This document shows, one piece after another, positions 19,635 to 27,130 of a DNA stretch of 64,000 bases. The stretch's first letter is position 1; each line of letters begins with the position of its first letter. The notes beneath the pieces were generated by a model that did not search any database, was not told the DNA's origin, and worked only from the letters and a program-made list of their open reading frames with translations. The stretch spans positions 95,455 through 159,454 of the forward strand of contig WLJH01000004.1 in NCBI GenBank assembly GCA_009701885.1, given 5' to 3'. The position numbers were made by a program, and so were the translations under genes. Origin of the DNA: Actinomycetota bacterium. Lineage in GTDB: Bacteria > Actinomycetota > Actinomycetes > Propionibacteriales > Nocardioidaceae.

Positions 19635-20251
19635 GCGAGGTGACGACCGACGACACGGTGCTGCCGATCGCCGGAAAGCCGTGGGAGCTCATGCTTCCTC
19701 CCGGCTGGTGGACCATCCCGACTCGGGCCGAGGAGAGCCGGACCAGCATCGTCCGGTTGCTCGACCACACCTTCCGCGGGACCGCACGCGACGAGCTGGT
19801 GACTCGGCGCATCGAGATCGATCGCGAGCTCACGCAAGCCGTCGCCCGGGCGGGCCAGCAGGGCGCCACCCATGTACACACCCTGGTCCGACCGGTTCGC
19901 GGAGTCCCGGTCAGCGCCACGCTGGTGGTCACCCCGGTCACCATCGGCCCGGCCCAGGACGTCGCGGAGGCCTTCGCCCACGTGCTCGACTCCGGGGGCG
20001 GCGTGCTCGAGCACGGCAGCGTCAGCCTCGCAGGACGCCCCGCCCTGCGGCGCGTGCGGCGCACCCCCATGACCGTCGAGGTCGCCGGGAGCGAGGTCTC
20101 GAGGTGGCAGACGGGCGTCGACTACGTCGTCGACCTCGGCGGGGACTCCCTGCTGATGCCGGGGTTCACCACCCTCACCGACCAGGTGCGCGAGGACATG
20201 GTCGCTCTGTTCGACGCGATGGCCGGCACCCTTCGTCAGCGCACCTCCTGA
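19631..20251 (+). CDS. Hypothetical protein, translationally coupled
   Basis: GTGA overlap at 19631-19634; SEVTTDDTVLPIAGKPWELMLPPGWWTIPT... Confidence 0.7.
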   Translation: MSEVTTDDTVLPIAGKPWELMLPPGWWTIPTRAEESRTSIVRLLDHTFRGTARDELVTRRIEIDRELTQAVARAGQQGATHVHTLVRPVRGVPVSATLVVTPVTIGPAQDVAEAFAHVLDSGGGVLEHGSVSLAGRPALRRVRRTPMTVEVAGSEVSRWQTGVDYVVDLGGDSLLMPGFTTLTDQVREDMVALFDAMAGTLRQRTS

Positions 20252-20291
20252 CTCCTGTCGAGCCGACGACCCGCCCACCTAGGGTCGGGGC

Positions 20292-22736
20292 ATGTCTCTC
20301 ACGCTGGCCGAGGCCCGGGACCGCGCGGCCGCCGTCACGGTCGAGTCCTACGCGATCGACCTCGACCTCACGGGCTGGGACCGAGGGCACTTCGCGTGCC
20401 GCACCCGGGTGCGCTTCAAGACCAGTACCGAGCGGACCTTCCTCGAGCTCACGGCGGCGCGAGACGTGTCGGTCGACTGCGACGCCAGCCCCCTCACCTG
20501 GACATACGACGGCCGCCGCATCGCCCTGGACGGCCTGCCGGTCGGGGAGCCGGTCGAGGTGGTCGTCCGGGCCGAGGTGCCCTACGTCAGCGACGGCGAC
20601 GGCATGCACCTCATGACCGACCCCGAGGACGGCGAGACCTACGTCTCGGCGTACCTCTCCCTCGACGTGGCGCAGCGCGTCTTCCCCTGCTTCGACCAGC
20701 CCGACCTGAAGGCGACCTTCGACCTGGCGGTGACTGCCGACCCGCGATGGACCGTGCTCGCCAACGGCCGGGTCCGCGAGCACGACGAGGCGGCCGGGCG
20801 CTGGCGGTTCGCGACCACGCCCCGCATCTGTCCCAGCCTCTTCGTGGTCTGCGCGGGGCCGTGGCACTCGGTGACCTGGGAGCACGCCGGGCTGCCCTTC
20901 GGCTGGCACGCGCGCGCCTCGCTCGCCGCCGAGCTCGACCGCGACGCCGAGGAGCTGCGCCGCACGACGACCGACTGCTTCGACCACTACGCGACGCTCT
21001 TCGACCAGCCCTACCCCTTCGACTCCTACGACCAGCTCTTCGGCCCCGGCCACAACTGGGGTGCGATGGAGACGCCGGGATGCGTCACCTACCGGGACGA
21101 GTACCTCCCGCGCGGACGCGTCACCGACCACCAGCGCGCAGCGCGGGCGACCGTGATCGCCCACGAGATGGCGCACATGTGGTTCGGCAACCTCGTGACG
21201 ATGCGCTGGTGGGAGGACACCTGGCTCAACGAGTCCTTCGCCGACTACATGGGCTACCGCGTCGCCGATGACGGAGCGGGCTTCGCCGGCGCCCTCGTCG
21301 CGCACGAGTCCTCGCGCAAGCCCGGCGCCTACACCGCCGACGAGCGCCGCTCCACCCACCCGGTGGCGCCCGCGCCCGAGGACGTCCCCGACGTCGACGC
21401 CGCCTTCGCCAACTTCGACGCCATCTCCTACTCCAAGGGCAACTCCTGCCTGCGCCAGCTCGTCACCTGGCTCGGCGACGAGGACTTCCTCGCCGGGGTC
21501 AACGCGCACCTGACCCGGCACGCCTTCGGCAACGCCACGCTCGACGACCTCGTCACGGCCCTCGACGAGGCCTCCCCGCGCGACGTCCGCGCGTGGGCCG
21601 AGGCCTGGCTGCGGCGGCCGGGCTTCGACACCGTCGCGGTCGAGCGGGACGCCGACGGCACCCCGGTGCTGGTGCGGGAGGGCTCGCGCCCCCACCGCTT
21701 CTCGGTCACGGCGTACGCCGCGGACGGCTCCGTCGCCGGCGAGCGGCTCGTCGACCTGGCCGACGCAGCGCTCCCCCTGCCGGACTGGGCCGGTCTCGCC
21801 GTCGTTCCCAACAGCCGCGGCGAGTCCTTCGTCCGGCTGCGCCTGGACGACCACTCCGCAACCTTCGTCCGGCAGCGCCTCTCCGACGTCACCGACGAGC
21901 TGCAGCGCGCCGTGCTGTGGGCGCACTGCTTCGACGAGGTCCGCACCGGTGCCCTGCCCGTGCCGGCGTACGCCGACCTGGTGGCCGCCCACCTGCCCCG
22001 CGAGCCGCACGCAGCGCTTGTGGCCGCCGTGCTCGACCGCACCCTCGGACCGGTCCGCACCAGGGTCGCCACCGCCGACGCCGTGCCGGCCCTCGCCGAC
22101 GCCGTGGCCGCCGCCTGCGCCGCCGGTCTCTCGGGTGGCCCCGGCGCCGAGGACGAGCAGGTGGCCATCGCCCTGGTCCGCGGTCTGGTGTCCACGACCC
22201 GCGACCCCTCGCTGCTGGAGCGCTGGCTCGCCGCCGGCCGCACGGACACCGGTCCGGTCGGCGGGGTCGACCTCGACCCGTCCCTGCGCTGGTCGACCCT
22301 GGCCCGCCTGGCCGCGCTGGGCGCGATCGACGCCGATCGGATCGAGGCCGCCCGGGTCGCCGACGGCTCCTTCGCCGGCGACCTCGGGGCGGCGCGGGCC
22401 CTCGCGGCCCGCCCCACCGCCGAGGCCAAAGCCGAGGCGTGGGCGGCGATGACCGAGCCCGACGTCTCCAACCGGCTCTTCGAGTCGCTGGCCCTCGGCC
22501 TCTGGGACGCCGAGCGCCCCGACCTGTGCGCGCCGTACGTCGAGGCCTACCTCGACGCCGGCCCCGACATCGCCCGCCGGCGTGGCCAGGGCTTCAGCCT
22601 CGTCCTGGGCCGCAACGCCTTCCCCGCCCTGGCCCTCAGCGCCGACCAGCGGTCACGACTGGCGGAGGTGCTGGCCGCTGACGTGCCCACCGTCCTGGCG
22701 CGTCAGTGGAACGACGCGCTGGACGACCTGGGCTGA
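20292..22736 (+). CDS. pepN: Aminopeptidase N (M1 family)
   Basis: GAMETPGCVTYRDEYL, VIAHEMAHMWFGNLVTMRWWEDTWLNESFADYMGY. Confidence 0.96.
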   Translation: MSLTLAEARDRAAAVTVESYAIDLDLTGWDRGHFACRTRVRFKTSTERTFLELTAARDVSVDCDASPLTWTYDGRRIALDGLPVGEPVEVVVRAEVPYVSDGDGMHLMTDPEDGETYVSAYLSLDVAQRVFPCFDQPDLKATFDLAVTADPRWTVLANGRVREHDEAAGRWRFATTPRICPSLFVVCAGPWHSVTWEHAGLPFGWHARASLAAELDRDAEELRRTTTDCFDHYATLFDQPYPFDSYDQLFGPGHNWGAMETPGCVTYRDEYLPRGRVTDHQRAARATVIAHEMAHMWFGNLVTMRWWEDTWLNESFADYMGYRVADDGAGFAGALVAHESSRKPGAYTADERRSTHPVAPAPEDVPDVDAAFANFDAISYSKGNSCLRQLVTWLGDEDFLAGVNAHLTRHAFGNATLDDLVTALDEASPRDVRAWAEAWLRRPGFDTVAVERDADGTPVLVREGSRPHRFSVTAYAADGSVAGERLVDLADAALPLPDWAGLAVVPNSRGESFVRLRLDDHSATFVRQRLSDVTDELQRAVLWAHCFDEVRTGALPVPAYADLVAAHLPREPHAALVAAVLDRTLGPVRTRVATADAVPALADAVAAACAAGLSGGPGAEDEQVAIALVRGLVSTTRDPSLLERWLAAGRTDTGPVGGVDLDPSLRWSTLARLAALGAIDADRIEAARVADGSFAGDLGAARALAARPTAEAKAEAWAAMTEPDVSNRLFESLALGLWDAERPDLCAPYVEAYLDAGPDIARRRGQGFSLVLGRNAFPALALSADQRSRLAEVLAADVPTVLARQWNDALDDLG

Positions 22737-22899
22737 GCCTCGATCTACCGATGGTCGCCGTCGCGAGCGGCACCAGACGGGTGCGCTGGCAAGGCGGAGC
22801 GCCGAAGGCGGGCCCCCAGGCCCGTCGAGGCGTGACAACGCCGCCAGGGCGCCCGGATGGTGTCGCGGAGCAGGCGAGAATCGGTGGATCGAGGCTGAG
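22733..22899. repeat. 167-bp element copy 1 with ~20-bp terminal inverted repeats
   Basis: ctgagcctcgatctaccgat ... atcggtggatcgaggctgag. Confidence 0.85.
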
Positions 22900-23061
22900 C
22901 CTGGATCCACCGATGGTCGCCGTCGCGAGCGGCACCAGATGGGTGGCCTGGCAAGGCGCCCGACGCGAAGGCCTGCTGGGTGCCCGTCGAGCGTCGGCAA
23001 CGCAGCCAGGGCGCCCAGATGGTGTCGCGCAGCAGGCGAGAATCGGTGGATCCAGGCTGAG
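22895..23061. repeat. 167-bp element copy 2, tandem, sharing ctgag with copy 1
   Basis: ctgagcctggatccaccgat ... atcggtggatccaggctgag; ggtcgccgtcgcgagcggcaccaga identical to copy 1 up to the end. Confidence 0.85.
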
Positions 23062-23079
23062 GGTCCGGCGGGGCTCGGT

Positions 23080-23934
23080 TCAGACCAGCGCCTCCTCGAC
23101 CGCCTGGCGCAGGTCGGTGGCCGGGCGGCCGAGCAGCGTCTCGAGGTCGGTCGTCGGGACCAGCAGCTCGCCGTCAGCGATGCCCCTGTCGACATCGGCG
23201 AGCACGGCATCCATCGGGGCGGGCACGCCGGCACCGGCGAGGATCTGCTGGAGCTGCTCGACCGGCACGTCGGTGTAGGTGATCTCCTGGCCGATGGTCT
23301 CGCCGATGACCGCGGCGACCTCGGCCAGCGTGCGGGCCTCGCCGCCGAGTTCGTAGACCTTCCCCAGGTGGCCGTCGGTGGTGAGCACCACGGCCGCCGC
23401 CTCGGCGTACTCGCGGCGCGGGGCGAGGGAGACCCGCCCCTCGCCGGCGGCTCCGACCATCCCGTGAGCCCGGTAGGTCTCGACCTGGGCGGTGTAGTTC
23501 TCGACGTACCACGCGTTGCGCAGCACGGTGTGCGGCACGCCTGAGGTCTCGAGCAGCTCCTCGGTGGTGGCGTGGTCGGCCAGCAGCTGCACCGACGAGC
23601 CCCGCGCGTGCGGGCCCGAGGTGTAGACGAGCTGCTCGACACCGGCCTCGCGTGCGGCCTCGACGACCCTGCGGTGCTGCTCGACGCGGCCGGGCTCGGT
23701 CCCGGACACCAGCAGCACGGCGGCGGCGCCGCGCACGGCGTCGGCGACGGCTGCCTCGTCGTCGCGGTCGACTCCGAGGACCTGCACGCCACGATCGGCG
23801 AGGTCGGCGAGCCGCTCCGTGGCGCGCCCGGTGGCGCGGATGTCGGAGGGGGCGACGCCGCGCTCGAGGAGCGCCTCGACCGCGAGGCGTCCGAGGTGGC
23901 CGGTGGCTCCGATGACGGTGATGGTGCGGGACAT
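23080..23934 (-). CDS. NmrA/NAD(P)H-binding SDR-like protein (quinone oxidoreductase type)
   Basis: MSRTITVIGATGHLGRLAVEALLERGV... Confidence 0.88.
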   Translation of the reverse strand: MSRTITVIGATGHLGRLAVEALLERGVAPSDIRATGRATERLADLADRGVQVLGVDRDDEAAVADAVRGAAAVLLVSGTEPGRVEQHRRVVEAAREAGVEQLVYTSGPHARGSSVQLLADHATTEELLETSGVPHTVLRNAWYVENYTAQVETYRAHGMVGAAGEGRVSLAPRREYAEAAAVVLTTDGHLGKVYELGGEARTLAEVAAVIGETIGQEITYTDVPVEQLQQILAGAGVPAPMDAVLADVDRGIADGELLVPTTDLETLLGRPATDLRQAVEEALV

Positions 23935-23989
23935 GGGTGGTTCCTCTCGTGGGTGACGCTGACACCCCCACCAACCGGACCCAGCAGCC

Positions 23990-24012
23990 CCTACTTCCCT
24001 TTCGGAAGTAGG
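23990..24012. promoter_or_regulatory. Perfect 9-5-9 palindrome between divergent nmrA-like and hxlR-like genes, putative HxlR operator
   Basis: cctacttcc-ctttc-ggaagtagg. Confidence 0.75.
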
Positions 24013-24052
24013 CACCTTGAAGTGCCGCGGTTACCTGAGGGATAGTGAGGAC

Positions 24053-24421
24053 GTGAGCACGGCACCGATCGCGGACCCCTACGCCGCCGCCTGCCCGACG
24101 CGCACGGTCCTGGACCGGATCGGCGACCGCTGGACGGTACTGGTCCTCCTGCTGCTCGCCGAGCGCACCTGCCGGTTCACCGAGCTGCAGCGCCGGATCG
24201 AGGGCGTGAGCCCGAAGGTGCTGACCCAGGTGCTGCGCGCGCTCGAGCGCGACGGCCTGGTCACCCGCGAGGTGCACGCGGAGGTGCCCCCGCGGGTGGA
24301 GTACAGCCTCACGTCGCTCGGCGGCACGCTGGTGCAGGCCGTCGCCGGGCTCGACGCGTGGGCGCGCGCCCACATCGACGAGGTGGAGCGGTCGCGGGCG
24401 GCGTACGACGCTCGCGCCTGA
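24053..24421 (+). CDS. HxlR-family winged-helix transcriptional regulator
   Basis: CPTRTVLDRIGDRWTVLVLLLLAERTCRFTELQRRIEGVSPKVLTQVLRALERDGLVTREV. Confidence 0.92.
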   Translation: MSTAPIADPYAAACPTRTVLDRIGDRWTVLVLLLLAERTCRFTELQRRIEGVSPKVLTQVLRALERDGLVTREVHAEVPPRVEYSLTSLGGTLVQAVAGLDAWARAHIDEVERSRAAYDARA

Positions 24422-24451
24422 CGTCCGGGCGCGCAGGCGCCGGGGGCAGCC

Positions 24452-25432
24452 TCAGGCGTGGCCGTCGAACATGCTCGTGACCGAGCCGTCCTCGAAGACC
24501 TCGCGGATGGCCCGGGCCACGAGCGGGGAGATCGAGAGGATCGTGAGCTTGTCGAAACGCCGGTCCTCGGGGATCGGCAGCGTGTTGGTCACGATGACCT
24601 CGACGGCCGAACAGTTCTTGAGGCGGTCGACGGCCGGGTCGGAGAGGATCGCGTGGGTCGCGGCGATGATGACGCCCGCGGCGCCGTCGGCGACCAGGGC
24701 CTCGGCGGCCTTCACGATCGTGCCGCCGGTGTCGATCATGTCGTCGGTCAGCACGCAGATCTTGCCGGTGACCTCACCGACGACGCGGTTGGCGACGGTC
24801 TCGTTGGGCCGGTCGGTGCGGCGGGTCTTGTGGATGAAGGCCAGCGGGGCGCCGCCGAGCTTGGCCGACCAGCGCTCGGCGACCTTGATCCGTCCGGCGT
24901 CCGGGGAGACGACGCACAGCGGCTGGTGGCCGTACTTCTCCATGACGTAGTCGGTGAGGATCGGCAGCGCCATCAGGTGGTCGACGGGGCCGTCGAAGTA
25001 GCCCTGGATCTGGTCGGCGTGCAGGTCGATGGCGATCAGGCGGTCGGCACCGGCGGTCTTGAAGAGGTCGGCCATCAGCCGGGCCGAGATCGGCTCGCGG
25101 CCGCGGTGCTTCTTGTCCTGGCGGGCGTAGCCGTAGAACGGCATGACCACGGTGATCCGCTTGGCCGAGGCCCGCTTGAGGGCGTCGACCATGATCAGGT
25201 GCTCCATGATCCACTCGTTGATCGGAGCGGTGTGGCTCTGGATCACGAAGGCGTCGCAGCCGCGCACCGACTCCTCGTAGCGGACGTAGATCTCGGAGTT
25301 CGCGAACTCGTACGCCGAGGTCGGCACCAGGTCGGTGCCGAGCAGGTCCGCGACCTCCTCGGCCAGCTCGGGGTGGGCCCGTCCGCTGAAGACCATCAGG
25401 TTCTTCTCGGTGGTCTTCTTGTATCCGGTCAC
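24452..25432 (-). CDS. prs: Ribose-phosphate diphosphokinase
   Basis: VMPFYGYARQDKKHRGREPISARLMADLFKTAGADRLIAIDLHADQIQGYFDGPVDHL. Confidence 0.97.
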   Translation of the reverse strand: MTGYKKTTEKNLMVFSGRAHPELAEEVADLLGTDLVPTSAYEFANSEIYVRYEESVRGCDAFVIQSHTAPINEWIMEHLIMVDALKRASAKRITVVMPFYGYARQDKKHRGREPISARLMADLFKTAGADRLIAIDLHADQIQGYFDGPVDHLMALPILTDYVMEKYGHQPLCVVSPDAGRIKVAERWSAKLGGAPLAFIHKTRRTDRPNETVANRVVGEVTGKICVLTDDMIDTGGTIVKAAEALVADGAAGVIIAATHAILSDPAVDRLKNCSAVEVIVTNTLPIPEDRRFDKLTILSISPLVARAIREVFEDGSVTSMFDGHA

Positions 25433-25508
25433 GTCGAGGTGCTCCTAGATGCCGGGAGAGGCGCCGCGGGGGTGGTGGGCGCCGCTGATTCTGCCCCTCT
25501 CGGGAGCC

Positions 25509-27002
25509 TCAGCCCAACTCACCGGCCGAGGCTTGGGACGAGTCGTCGGTCACCTCTGGACCACCTGCTGTTTCCCTGCCCGCCGCCTCCGCGGCCTCGG
25601 CCTGCGCGGTGCCGGCCCGGCGCTCCTGCGCCCAGCCCTCGATCACGCGCATGGGGCCGGCGCTGACCGCGAGCGCGCCCGCCGGCACCTCGCCGCGCAC
25701 CACGGTCCCGCCGCCGGTGCTGGCGCCGTCGCCGATGACCACGGGGGCCACGAAGGTGTTGTTGGAGCCGGTGCGCGCGTGCCGACCGACGACGGTGCGG
25801 TGCTTGGCGACCCCGTCGTAGTTGGCCACGATCGTCCCGGCGCCGATGTTGGCGCCCTCCCCGATCTCGGCGTCCCCGACGTAGGAGAGGTGCGGGACCT
25901 TCGCGCCGTCGCCGATCACGGCGTTCTTGGTCTCCACGAAGCCGCCGATCTTGCCGCCGGCGCCGAGGCGGGTGCCCGGGCGGAGGTAGGAGAAGGGGCC
26001 GACCTGCGCGTCGTCGCCGACCACGGCCAGCTCGGCGTGGGTGCGCACCACGCGTGCGCCCGCACCGACCTCGCAGTCCTTGAGCGTGGTGTCGGGTCCG
26101 ACCACGGCGTCCTCGCCGATCGTCGTGGCCCCGAGCAGCTGCGTGCCGGGCAGGATCGTGACGTCGCGGCCCAGGTCGACGTGCACGTCGATCCACGTGG
26201 TCGCAGGGTCGACGACGGTGACGCCCTCGCGCATCCAGTGGTCCACGACCCGGTCGTTGAGGAGCCGGCCGAGCGCGGCGAGCTGGGCGCGGTCGTTGGC
26301 GCCCTCGGTCTGCACGACGTCCGCGAGCACGTGGGCGCCGACCATCAGCCCGGCCTCGCGGGCCAGGCCGACGAGGTCGGTCAGGTAGTACTCGCCCTTG
26401 GCGTTGTCGTTGCCCAGCCGCGGCAGCGCGTCGAGCAGGAACCCGGCCTCGAAGGCCATGATCCCGGAGTTGATCTCGGTGATCTCCAGCTGCTCGGCGG
26501 TGGCGTCCTTGTGCTCGACGATCGCCAGCACCTCGCCGTCGGCGTCGCGCACCACGCGGCCGTAGCCGGCCGGCTCGGCGACGTCACCGGAGAGCAGGCT
26601 GACCGCGCGCTGGGCCGCCTCGTGCTCGGCCACGAAGTCACGCAGGCTCTGCCCGGTGAGCAGGGGGGTGTCGCCGTACGCCACGAGGACGGTGCCCGAG
26701 GTGGTGCCGGCGGCCTCGACGGCGACCCGCACCGCGTGGCCGGTGCCCTTCTGCTCCTCCTGGACCGCGAGCAGGCAGTCCGGCAGCAGGGCGGAGACGT
26801 GCGGGGCGACGAGCTCGCGCTGGTGGCCCACGACGGCCACGACGGAGCGCGGGCTGGTCTCCGCCACCGCGGCGAGCACGTGGCCGACCAGGCTGCGCCC
26901 GCCGATCTCGTGCAGCACCTTCGGGGTCTTCGACCGCATCCGCGTGCCCCCGCCCGCAGCGAGGACGACGACGGTCAGGTCCTTGAGCACGGGCTCGGCC
27001 AC
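25509..27002 (-). CDS. glmU: Bifunctional UDP-N-acetylglucosamine pyrophosphorylase/glucosamine-1-phosphate N-acetyltransferase
   Basis: VVVLAAGGGTRMRSKTPKVLHEIGGRSL; C-terminal left-handed beta-helix repeats. Confidence 0.96.
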   Translation of the reverse strand: MAEPVLKDLTVVVLAAGGGTRMRSKTPKVLHEIGGRSLVGHVLAAVAETSPRSVVAVVGHQRELVAPHVSALLPDCLLAVQEEQKGTGHAVRVAVEAAGTTSGTVLVAYGDTPLLTGQSLRDFVAEHEAAQRAVSLLSGDVAEPAGYGRVVRDADGEVLAIVEHKDATAEQLEITEINSGIMAFEAGFLLDALPRLGNDNAKGEYYLTDLVGLAREAGLMVGAHVLADVVQTEGANDRAQLAALGRLLNDRVVDHWMREGVTVVDPATTWIDVHVDLGRDVTILPGTQLLGATTIGEDAVVGPDTTLKDCEVGAGARVVRTHAELAVVGDDAQVGPFSYLRPGTRLGAGGKIGGFVETKNAVIGDGAKVPHLSYVGDAEIGEGANIGAGTIVANYDGVAKHRTVVGRHARTGSNNTFVAPVVIGDGASTGGGTVVRGEVPAGALAVSAGPMRVIEGWAQERRAGTAQAEAAEAAGRETAGGPEVTDDSSQASAGELG

Positions 27003-27130
27003 GGGTCTCCCTCGCCGTCGGTCCGGGTCGACCCCGGCTGACCGCCACACTCTAGAGGTCCCGCTGCGACACGCCAGACCCGGCGGAAACATGCTTCCCT
27101 TGAAGGGCTGGCACGAGCATCCTCGGAGCC

